Below are positions 9,608 to 16,281 of a DNA stretch of 36,204 nucleotides, one piece after another (position 1 is the stretch's first letter; the number at the start of each line of letters is the position of its first letter). The DNA lies in contig SCRI01000049.1 of NCBI GenBank assembly GCA_004298675.1, positions 1 to 36,204 of the forward strand, in the 5' to 3' direction. Below the pieces are notes generated by a model that was not told the DNA's origin, did not search any database, and saw only the letters and a list, made by a program, of their open reading frames with translations. The DNA is from a bacterium. GTDB taxonomy: Bacteria > Vulcanimicrobiota > Vulcanimicrobiia > Vulcanimicrobiales > SCRA01. The translations under genes and the position numbers were made by a program.

Positions 9608-9616
9608 CCTAGCAAA

Positions 9617-10903
9617 TTACGTATCGACATCAAAGCGCAACGTTTCATCGTCGCGCTCGCGCCGGACCCACAAAGTGTGCGCGCCGTCCGCTGTCAGCAC
9701 CACCGCCGGCTTGGCGAAGCGGTTGTAGTTGGAGGCCATGCTGTAGGTGTAGGCGCCCGTGGTGCAGACCGCGAGCAGGTCGCCGCCGCGCAGGTCCTCC
9801 GGCAACTCCACCGTCATCATCTCATCGGACTCGCACGAGCGCCCGCAGATGGTGGCGGCGCGCAGCGCGCCCGTGACCGGACCGTCGGCCCGCACCACGT
9901 GATGGTAGGAGCCGTAGAGGGCGGGGCGCGGGTTGTCGGCCATGCTGCCGTCGACGATCACGAAGCGGCGCGTAGCGTGTTCCTTCACCGACATGACGCG
10001 GTAGAGCGAGAGCCCCGCCTCGCCCGCCAGTGCGCGCCCCGGCTCGATGCCCAAGCGCGGCGTCGCGACGCCCGCGTGCTCGGCCCCTTGGCGGACGGCG
10101 TCCAGGAGACGCTGGGCGATGGCGCCCGGCGCCGGCGCGGGCGGCTCCTCCGGGCGGTAGCGGACGGCGAAGCCGCCCCCGGCGATCAGCTCGTCGACGG
10201 CGATGTTCACGCTGTGGAGCGCCGCGGCCAGCTCGAAGAGTGGCTCCACCGCGTCGGCCAGGAAGCGGGGCTCGTAGATCTGCGAGCCGATGTGCGAGTG
10301 CAGTCCCGCCATGCGCAGATACCGCGAGTCCGCGACGCGGCGTGCCGCGGCGAACGCCGGCTCCGGGAGCAGGCCGAACTTCGAGTTCTCGCCGGCGGTA
10401 CGCACCATCTCGTGGGTGTGGGCCTCGATCCCCGTGTTCACGCGCAGGATCACCGCGGCCGGCCGCTCGAGCCGTGCCGCGGCAGCCTCCAGCCGCTCCA
10501 GCTCCTCGCGGTTGTCGACGATGATGCGCCCCACGCCCGCGTGCAAGGCCGCCTCCAGCTCGTCGTCGCCCTTGCCACAGCCGTGGTAGCGTAGACGCTG
10601 CATGGGGAACGCGGCGGCCTGCGCCGTGCGCAACTCGCCCAGGCTGCAGACGTCCATGCTCAAGCCCAGCGCGGCCACGCGCCGTGCCAACGCCACGCAG
10701 AGGAACGCCTTGGCTGCGTACGAGATGTCGGTGTCCGGGCCGAACGCTTCGCGAAAGGCCGCCACACGCGCGTCGAAAAGCGCGCCGTTGAAGACCACCA
10801 GCGGCGTTCCGTACGCTGCGGCCAGCGCTTCGAGAGCGACGCCGCCGAAGGCCAGCGTGTCGCCCTCCAGCCGCGAGAAGCCCGGCGCGAGCCACTCGCT
10901 CAT
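9617..10903 (-). CDS. lysA: Diaminopimelate decarboxylase
   Basis: PLP enzyme converting meso-diaminopimelate to lysine, the last step of the DAP pathway. The 428-residue protein has the PLP lysine in DISYAAKAF, HSHIGSQI, the phosphate-binding GGGFAVRY, EPGRALAGEAG, and the CGRSCESDE motif that contributes across the dimer interface. The same frame is open upstream to 11545, but that extension lies over nadD and reads as arginine/proline-rich non-coding sequence. The ATG at 10903 overlaps the nadD TGA (ATGA) and gives a normal length. Its place between nadD and maf-mreB is unusual. Since meso-DAP is also a peptidoglycan precursor, co-expression with the wall machinery may matter (inference). 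An ornithine or arginine decarboxylase of the same fold is less likely, given the Cys/Glu motif. Confidence 0.9.
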   Translation of the reverse strand: MSEWLAPGFSRLEGDTLAFGGVALEALAAAYGTPLVVFNGALFDARVAAFREAFGPDTDISYAAKAFLCVALARRVAALGLSMDVCSLGELRTAQAAAFPMQRLRYHGCGKGDDELEAALHAGVGRIIVDNREELERLEAAAARLERPAAVILRVNTGIEAHTHEMVRTAGENSKFGLLPEPAFAAARRVADSRYLRMAGLHSHIGSQIYEPRFLADAVEPLFELAAALHSVNIAVDELIAGGGFAVRYRPEEPPAPAPGAIAQRLLDAVRQGAEHAGVATPRLGIEPGRALAGEAGLSLYRVMSVKEHATRRFVIVDGSMADNPRPALYGSYHHVVRADGPVTGALRAATICGRSCESDEMMTVELPEDLRGGDLLAVCTTGAYTYSMASNYNRFAKPAVVLTADGAHTLWVRRERDDETLRFDVDT

Positions 10904-11484
10904 CGCGCCACCTGGGCGTGGTAGAGCGCGCGTTCGGTGATGTAGGCGGCCACGGCGTCTGGTACCAGGTAGCGGATCGGGCGCCCCGCGCGCGCTAGCG
11001 TGCGGATGCGGCTGGCGCTCGTAGAGAGCGGCGGGATCTCCAGGTGCTGCACGTGCCGGTCGATCTGGGGCGGCAGCGGCGCGTCCACGCCTGCGCGCGT
11101 CGCCACGACGAAGCCGTCGAGTGCGGCGAAGATCTCGTCCAAACGGCGCCAAGGCGAAGCCACGAGCGAGTCGGCGCCGGCGATGAAGTGCAACTCGTCG
11201 CCGGGATACTTCGCACGCAGGCGCGGAATCAAGTCGGCGGTGTAACCCGTGCCGGTGAGATCGGCGTCCTCGAACCTGAATGCGGGGTTGGAGGCAATCG
11301 CTAAGCGCAGCATCTCCACGCGATCGGACAACGGCGCCCCCGGCTCCTGCGCGCGATGGCGGAACGAGCCGGTGGGCGTGAAGAGCACGGCGTCCAGCGC
11401 GAACGTGGCGCGTGCCGCCTCCGCCACGTAGAGATGCGCGAAGTGCACGGGATCGAAGGTTCCGCCGAGGATTCCGAGTCTCAC
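10900..11484 (-). CDS. nadD: Nicotinate-nucleotide adenylyltransferase
   Basis: Transfers AMP from ATP to nicotinate mononucleotide to form deamido-NAD in NAD synthesis. The 194-residue protein has the nucleotidyltransferase signature GILGGTFDPVHFAHL at residues 4-18, FIAGADSL in the middle and a STSASRIR motif (the family ISSTxIR) towards the end. It starts with GTG at 11484, overlapping the obgE stop as GTGA, and ends in an ATGA overlap with lysA. obgE-nadD is a widespread gene pair. The usual downstream rsfS (ribosome silencing factor) is absent here and is replaced by lysA. Confidence 0.95.
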   Translation of the reverse strand: MRLGILGGTFDPVHFAHLYVAEAARATFALDAVLFTPTGSFRHRAQEPGAPLSDRVEMLRLAIASNPAFRFEDADLTGTGYTADLIPRLRAKYPGDELHFIAGADSLVASPWRRLDEIFAALDGFVVATRAGVDAPLPPQIDRHVQHLEIPPLSTSASRIRTLARAGRPIRYLVPDAVAAYITERALYHAQVAR

Positions 11485-12719
11485 GAGTATTCGAACTCCA
11501 CGTCGCCGATACGGACGGTGTCGCCGGCGGCGATGCCCAACTCACGCAGTCTGCGCTCTACGCCCAGCTTGTCGAGCGCGCGCTCGAAGCGTCCCAGGGC
11601 ATCGTCGTTCTCGAAGTCGGTCATCGACGCCAAACGCTCCACGCGTGCTCCGCTTACCACGAACACGGGGCCGTCGCGCTCCACGTGGAACGGCTCGCTG
11701 GGCGTGAGGTCAATGCGCGGCGCCTCCTCGAAGGCGAAGTTTGGCGCCGGCGTCTCTTGGATCACCCGCCAGGCGGCGTACAGCAGCTCGCGCACGCCTT
11801 CGCCGGTAGCCGCCGAGATCGCCGTCAGGCCGGGGATCTCCTCGCGCAGCGCCGCGAAGGTCTCGCGCGCCTGCGGCAGATCCAACTTGGAGATCACGAG
11901 GATGCGCGGCTTCTCGAGCAGGCCCGCCGCGCCTAACTCGGCTTCGATCGTGGCGCGTTCGGCGCGCGCCTGTTCGGGCGTGTCCATGCCGTCGATGAGG
12001 TGGATCAATACGCGCGTGCGCTGGACGTGGCGCAGAAACTGCAGTCCCAAGCCCGCGCCCAGATGTGCGCCGGCGATGAGGCCGGGAACGTCCACGGCCA
12101 AGAAGCTACTCTCTTCGTCCAACCGCACCACGCCCAGTTGCGGCTCGAGCGTGGTGAAGGGATAGTCGGCGATCTTCGGCTTCGCCGCCGAGATCACGGA
12201 GAGCAGCGTCGATTTCCCCGCATTGGGGACGCCCACGATGCCGGCGTCGGCCAGCAGGCGCAACTCCAGCGCCAGCTCGTGCTCCTCGCCGGGCTCACCC
12301 TTCTCGGCGTAGCGCGGCGCTTGGCGGCGCGCGGTGGCGAAATGCTGGTTACCCAAGCCGCCGCGTCCGCCTTTGGCCACCAGTGCGCGTTTGCCGGGCT
12401 CGCCCAAATCGGCGAAGGGGCTGCCGTCGCGGGTGACCAGCGTCCCGACGGGGACGGGGATCAGCAGATCGGGGGCGGAGCGCCCGGACTTGTTGGAGGT
12501 GCCGCCGTGCTCGCCGCGCTGCGCCGCGAAGTTGCGCTTGTAGCGGAACTCCACCAGCGTGTTGACGTTGGGATCGGCCACCAGGAGCACGCTCCCGCCG
12601 TGGCCTCCGTCGCCGCCGGCGGGGCCCCCTTTGGGTACGTACTTCTCGCGGCGCCAGGCGACGATTCCGTCGCCTCCATCTCCGCCCTTGACAGAGATGG
12701 CGGCCTCATCGATGAACAC
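11481..12719 (-). CDS. obgE: Obg-family ribosome-assembly GTPase
   Basis: GTPase that acts in late 50S subunit assembly. It has the glycine-rich Obg fold at residues 1-156 (KGGDGGDG, KGGPAGGDGGHGG), the G domain with P-loop GVPNAGKST, the switch DYPFTT, DVPGLI, and a C-terminal OCT domain from about residue 335. The G4 motif reads SKLD instead of the more usual NKxD. A GTG at 12773 is in frame, but the typical Obg N-terminus (MFVDE...) aligns with VFIDEAAISV, so I place the start at the GTG at 12719 (412 residues). No SD is visible, so translation may depend on rpmA coupling or the leader hairpin. It lies 84 bp after rpmA in the same operon. Confidence 0.93.
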   Translation of the reverse strand: MFIDEAAISVKGGDGGDGIVAWRREKYVPKGGPAGGDGGHGGSVLLVADPNVNTLVEFRYKRNFAAQRGEHGGTSNKSGRSAPDLLIPVPVGTLVTRDGSPFADLGEPGKRALVAKGGRGGLGNQHFATARRQAPRYAEKGEPGEEHELALELRLLADAGIVGVPNAGKSTLLSVISAAKPKIADYPFTTLEPQLGVVRLDEESSFLAVDVPGLIAGAHLGAGLGLQFLRHVQRTRVLIHLIDGMDTPEQARAERATIEAELGAAGLLEKPRILVISKLDLPQARETFAALREEIPGLTAISAATGEGVRELLYAAWRVIQETPAPNFAFEEAPRIDLTPSEPFHVERDGPVFVVSGARVERLASMTDFENDDALGRFERALDKLGVERRLRELGIAAGDTVRIGDVEFEYS

Positions 12720-12751
12720 GAAGTTGGCGTTTTTCGTTGTGGAACGCGCGA

Positions 12752-12769
12752 GGCCCGCCGAGGCGGGCC
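12752..12769 (-). other. GC-only hairpin between rpmA and obgE
   Basis: GGCCCGCC and GGCGGGCC form a perfect 8-bp inverted repeat separated by only two bases, 35 nt after the rpmA stop on the minus strand. No run of T follows in that direction, so it is not a canonical intrinsic terminator. It could protect the 3' end of a short rpmA transcript or lower obgE expression relative to rpmA; this role is inferred. Confidence 0.45.
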
Positions 12770-12803
12770 CCACGAGTCAGAGCGTGCGCGTATGGCGCCG
12801 CGA

Positions 12804-13085
12804 TCAGGCGACTGCGGGCACCACCGTCACGTACGTACGCTGATTCGAGGTGCGGAAGGTCACCGTACCGGGCGTGAGAGCGAAGAGCGTGTGGTCTTTG
12901 CCCATGCCGACGTTGTCGCCGGGATAGAAACGTGTGCCGCGTTGGCGCACGATGATGTTGCCGGCGATGACCTCTTGGCCGCCATAACGCTTCACGCCCA
13001 GGCGCTGCGCGTTGGAGTCGCGGCCGTTCTTGGAGCTGCCGCCGCCCTTCTTATGGGCAAACAGTTGAAGGTCGAAAACGAACAC
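12804..13085 (-). CDS. rpmA: Ribosomal protein L27, with a Prp-type cleavable N-terminal extension
   Basis: 50S subunit protein whose N-terminal tail reaches the peptidyl-transferase centre. The 93-residue sequence has the family core ([14 protein letters not shown], then [30 protein letters not shown]). The conserved HKKGGG is preceded by [10 protein letters not shown], close to the Firmicutes extension ending LQFFA, which the cysteine protease Prp removes. No start codon lies nearer the core, and the GTG at 13085 has GGGAG 9 nt upstream (13095-13099), so the extension is really translated. rplU, normally just upstream, is missing; a lipoprotein gene sits there instead. No prp gene is visible in the window. 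It is the first gene of the long minus-strand operon. Confidence 0.96.
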   Translation of the reverse strand: MFVFDLQLFAHKKGGGSSKNGRDSNAQRLGVKRYGGQEVIAGNIIVRQRGTRFYPGDNVGMGKDHTLFALTPGTVTFRTSNQRTYVTVVPAVA

Positions 13086-13107
13086 GTCGATCTACTCCCA
13101 GAGAAAA

Positions 13108-13134
13108 TGGACCCTGGCAGTATACCAGGGTCCA
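13108..13134 (-). terminator. Intrinsic terminator after the lipoprotein gene
   Basis: TGGACCCTGG and CCAGGGTCCA form a perfect 10-bp stem with a 7-nt loop, followed on the minus strand by TTTTCTC. It starts 30 nt after the stop of the 13165-14115 gene. This is a good intrinsic terminator and separates that gene from rpmA, whose promoter overlaps it. Confidence 0.7.
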
Positions 13135-13148
13135 GGGCTGGCTGTCCA
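13119..13148 (-). promoter_or_regulatory. Predicted sigma70-type promoter of the rpmA operon
   Basis: Read on the minus strand, TGGACA (13143-13148) is followed after 18 bp by TATACT (13119-13124). Each hexamer matches the consensus at five of six positions. Transcription would start near 13112 and leave a leader of about 27 nt that contains the GGGAG ribosome site of rpmA. The -10 element lies in the loop of the terminator hairpin at 13108-13134. Confidence 0.6.
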
Positions 13149-13164
13149 GCGAAATAACGGAATG

Positions 13165-14115
13165 CTAGTCTTTGAGCGTTCCCACGGCCGTGGTTTGGCC
13201 GCCGGTCACCGTGAACGAGCCGGCAACGTTCACGCTGGTTGCGCAGGTCGTTGCCGGGGCCGTGATGGTGCACCCAGTGGCCGTACCGGCCTGGCCGCCG
13301 GCGGTGGTGTAGGCGTTCAGAATCTCGAGCGTGTAGCTGCCAGCCGGCAGGGCATTGATCGAGAAGGCTCCGCTGGCGTCCGTGAGGCCGGCGTTCACGA
13401 CCGTGGTCCCCTGCAAGGCCTCGACTTCCGCGGCTTGCACGGCAGCGCCGGAGGCGTTGGTCACCTTACCGCTGAGCGAGCCTGCCAGAGTGGTGGCGGT
13501 CGCCACGATCACGGGCTTCATCTTGAAGGTGCCGCTGCCGGTGAGCACGATCGATTGACCGGCGTTGAAGTCCAGCAAGAAGCCGTAGGCGTTCCCAGCC
13601 TGTGCGCTTAGGTCGACGTTGACTTTCACGCCCGCCGTACCTGGGCCATCACCGCCGTCCGCGCCGCTGCCGCTCCCCAAACCGCTGGCCGGTCCGGTAG
13701 CGCTAGGGACGCTCAACGGAACCGTGTGCGAAGCGCCGCCCGAGTCGGTGTACGTAATGGTGGTGGTAGCGGTGTCGAGCAACAGGCGGATCTGGCTGTA
13801 GGTGCCAGCGGGAATCGTGCCCGTAAAGGTGAGGGGGCTCGACGGCGAGGTCAGGGAGAGCAGATTGACGAGGTTCGGGGTGGTGTAGCTCGTGACAGTC
13901 GCGGGCGCCGACCCGTTGCCCACCACTTCGACCTTATCGATTCCCAGCGTCACGGCCGTGATGGTGTCACCACTCATCTGGAGCTGCCCGTCCACCATCC
14001 CGATGCTCATGGATGCGTTGCCCGGCCCCGCCGGGACCGCACCCCCAGTGCCGCCGCCCCCTCCGCAGGCGGCTAGCGCCAACGCAGCAAGCATCGCGGT
14101 CATGCGTACCTTCAT
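13165..14115 (-). CDS. Lipoprotein with DUF4382-like and carboxypeptidase-regulatory-like domains
   Basis: Predicted lipoprotein of 316 residues: a basic start, a hydrophobic stretch and the lipobox LALAAC at about residues 12-17, followed by a glycine linker. The first domain, to about residue 190, has the pattern of DUF4382 (SIGMVDG..., ITAVTLGIDKVEV, IPAGTYSQIRLLLD). The second, from about residue 205, looks like a CarboxypepD_reg beta-sandwich (GSLSGKVTNASGAAV, LPAGSYTLEI). Both are extracellular binding-type folds without enzymatic residues. An ATG at 14133 is in frame, but the ATG at 14115 has GGAGG 6 nt upstream and is preferred. It is divergent from fabF and ends at its own terminator, so it is probably monocistronic. 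Confidence 0.8.
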   Translation of the reverse strand: MKVRMTAMLAALALAACGGGGGTGGAVPAGPGNASMSIGMVDGQLQMSGDTITAVTLGIDKVEVVGNGSAPATVTSYTTPNLVNLLSLTSPSSPLTFTGTIPAGTYSQIRLLLDTATTTITYTDSGGASHTVPLSVPSATGPASGLGSGSGADGGDGPGTAGVKVNVDLSAQAGNAYGFLLDFNAGQSIVLTGSGTFKMKPVIVATATTLAGSLSGKVTNASGAAVQAAEVEALQGTTVVNAGLTDASGAFSINALPAGSYTLEILNAYTTAGGQAGTATGCTITAPATTCATSVNVAGSFTVTGGQTTAVGTLKD

Positions 14116-14293
14116 CGTTCTCCTCCGTACCAAATTTGAAAGGTAACCTCGTGGTTCCCCAAGGCCAACGTATCGTCACCCATAAACGTTGGTGCTCCCC
14201 TGGAAGTGTGACCGTTCCCACGCGGCCAGGCACGCGGCGGGAGGAGCGTCTTGAAACTACCCGAATCCACGTCCGGTTTGCAGGGAGGTGCAC
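14116..14293. promoter_or_regulatory. Divergent intergenic region between lipoprotein gene and fabF
   Basis: This 178-bp gap must hold promoters in both directions, but I find no convincing -35/-10 pair. Two features are visible: the ribosome sites at its ends (GGAGG for the lipoprotein, GGGAGG for fabF) and an inverted repeat CCAACG...CGTTGG around 14164-14191 with a 16-nt spacer, a possible operator. Confidence 0.35.
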
Positions 14294-15547
14294 GTGGCTG
14301 ATCGTCGTCGCGTGGTGATCACGGGCTTGGGGGCTGTGACGCCGCTCGGCAATACCGCTCCCGAGTTCTGGCGCCGGCTGATCGCTGGCGAGTGCGGTAT
14401 TGGGCCCATTACCCAATTCGACCCGCAGTACGTGACCACCAAGATCGCCGGGGAGGTCCTCGATTTCGACGCGGATGCCGCGCTCGGTCGCAAGGAGGCC
14501 CGGCGCCTGGATCGTTTCGCCCAACTGGGCGTGACGGCGGCCAAGGAGGCACTAGCCGACAGCGGCTTCCAGATCAGCGACGAGAACCGCAACGACGTGG
14601 GGGTCTTCATCGCCACCGGCATCGGCGGCATCCTCACACTGGCGGAGTGGGCCAATCGCTTGGGTATCGAGGGGCCGAAGGTGGCGGGGCGCGTCAGTCC
14701 GTTCTTCGTGCCGATGCTGATGGCCAACGCCGCCGCCGGCACGGTAAGTATCATGTTAGGCGCGCGCGGCCCGTCGCTCTCCACGGCCAGCGCCTGCGCC
14801 AGTTCCAACAACGCCATCGGCGAGGCGCTGCGCAAGATCCAGTACGGCGAGGCCGACGTCATGCTCGCAGGCGGCGCCGAGTCCACGATTACGCCCTTGT
14901 GCGTGGGCGGTTTCTGTTCCATGAAGGCGATGTCGACGCGCAACGATGAGCCCACCAAGGCCAGCCGCCCCTTCGATCGCGAGCGCGACGGCTTCGTGCT
15001 CTCGGAGGGTGCGGCGGTCCTGGTGCTGGAGGAGTTGGAGGCGGCGCAGCGGCGCGGCGCGCGCATCTACGCCGAACTGATAGGCTACGGCGTCAGCTCC
15101 GATGCGTACAATATCGTGCAGCCCGAGCCCGAGGGCTCGGGTGTGCGCCTGGCGCTGGAGCGCGTCTTCTGCGACGGCGGCATCACGCCCGCCGACGTGC
15201 AGTACGTCAACGCGCACGCCACGGCCACGCCGCAGGGCGACGTCGCGGAATCGAGGGCTATCCGCCGTCTGTGGGGCGAGTACGCCGACAAGGTCGCGGT
15301 CAGCTCCACCAAGGGCGCCCACGGCCACGCACTCGGCGCCGCCGGCGCAATCGAGGCTGTCGCCACCGTCATGGCGATCTCTACGGGCATCCTGCCGCCC
15401 ACGATCAACCTCGACTATCCCGACCCCGAGTGCGATCTCGACTACGTGCCCAACGTCGCGCGCAAGGCGGCGGTGGACGTGGCGCTCTCCAACTCGTTCG
15501 GCTTCGGCGGCCACAACGCCGTCCTCGCGTTCCGCAAGCTGCGGTAG
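14294..15547 (+). CDS. fabF: Beta-ketoacyl-ACP synthase II
   Basis: Condensing enzyme of type II fatty-acid synthesis that extends acyl-ACP with malonyl-ACP. The 417-residue protein has the thiolase fold with the nucleophilic Cys in STASACASSNNAIGEAL, the first His in NAHATATPQGD and the second in KGAHGHALGAAGA, ending with SNSFGFGGHNAVL. A GTG at 14288 is in frame, but the GTG at 14294 has GGGAGG 5 nt upstream and begins MADRRRVVITGLG, so I chose it. It is followed by rnc after 4 bp, as in the common acpP-fabF-rnc-smc order, although acpP is not upstream here. Confidence 0.95.
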   Translation: MADRRRVVITGLGAVTPLGNTAPEFWRRLIAGECGIGPITQFDPQYVTTKIAGEVLDFDADAALGRKEARRLDRFAQLGVTAAKEALADSGFQISDENRNDVGVFIATGIGGILTLAEWANRLGIEGPKVAGRVSPFFVPMLMANAAAGTVSIMLGARGPSLSTASACASSNNAIGEALRKIQYGEADVMLAGGAESTITPLCVGGFCSMKAMSTRNDEPTKASRPFDRERDGFVLSEGAAVLVLEELEAAQRRGARIYAELIGYGVSSDAYNIVQPEPEGSGVRLALERVFCDGGITPADVQYVNAHATATPQGDVAESRAIRRLWGEYADKVAVSSTKGAHGHALGAAGAIEAVATVMAISTGILPPTINLDYPDPECDLDYVPNVARKAAVDVALSNSFGFGGHNAVLAFRKLR

Positions 15548-15551
15548 CACG

Positions 15552-16274
15552 GTGGCGGGCGAGCAGCATCGTCGGCGTCTGCGCGCCCTCGCGCGCCGTC
15601 TCGAAATCCCCGCGGAGCAGCTGCCGTTACTGGAGCGCGCCTTCGTGCACGCCTCCGCACTGAGCGGGAACGCGGGCCCAGGCGACTCCAACGAACGGCT
15701 CGAGTTCCTCGGGGACAGCGTACTGGGCCTCGTCGCCGCCGATTATTTGGAACGCACGTATCCGCTTGCCAGCGAAGGCGAGCTCTCCAAGCGCAAGGCG
15801 CGGCTGGTCTCCGGGGAGCTGCTGGCCATGAGCGCGCGGCGCCTGCGCTTGGGGGAGCTGCTGGTGCTGGGGGCGAGTGCCGCGGCCACCGGCGGCGGCG
15901 CGCAACGCCCTTCGCTCCTCGCCGACGCGTTCGAAGCGCTGGTAGCGGCGCTCTATCGCGCGCGCGGGTTAGCGGCGGCGGCGGCATTCATCGAGCGCGA
16001 GCACTTGACGCGCGTCAGCGAGGAGCAGCTGCGCGAAGGGAATGCCAAGACGGCTTTGCAGGAGTGGACGACGGCCCACTTCAAGTGCCTGCCGGTCTAC
16101 GCCGGCAGCGTCGAGGGGCCGCCTCACGCGCGCACCTTCACCGCGAGCGTGAACGTCGGCGAGCGCGCGCTGGGCAGCGGGACGGGGCGCAGCAAGCGCG
16201 CGGCGCAGCAGGCGGCGGCGGCGCAGGCACTCGAGATTCTCAGGCACGAAGCGGCGGACGAGCAGGAAGTGTAA
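15552..16274 (+). CDS. rnc: Ribonuclease III
   Basis: Endonuclease for double-stranded RNA that processes rRNA precursors and regulatory RNAs. The 240-residue protein has the catalytic signature NERLEFLGDSVLGL at about residues 48-61, the second acidic motif LADAFEALVAALY, and a C-terminal dsRNA-binding domain (KTALQEW ... GSGTGRSKRAAQQAAAAQAL). The start is GTG at 15552, 4 bp after the fabF stop, with only a weak ribosome site. The frame is open upstream into fabF, but that sequence is the fabF gene in another frame and not part of the protein. It is followed by smc after 7 bp. Confidence 0.95.
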   Translation: MAGEQHRRRLRALARRLEIPAEQLPLLERAFVHASALSGNAGPGDSNERLEFLGDSVLGLVAADYLERTYPLASEGELSKRKARLVSGELLAMSARRLRLGELLVLGASAAATGGGAQRPSLLADAFEALVAALYRARGLAAAAAFIEREHLTRVSEEQLREGNAKTALQEWTTAHFKCLPVYAGSVEGPPHARTFTASVNVGERALGSGTGRSKRAAQQAAAAQALEILRHEAADEQEV

Positions 16275-16281
16275 GAAGTCT

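Noticed and set aside
10904-11545. N-terminal extension of lysA to 11545
   Set aside because: It lies over nadD in another frame, is Arg/Ala-rich without a domain, and the ATG at 10903 has the ATGA junction and the family start.
15102-15551. Longer rnc product starting inside fabF
   Set aside because: The extra 150 residues are Arg/Pro/Ser-rich shadow sequence of fabF, and RNase III begins normally at the GTG at 15552.
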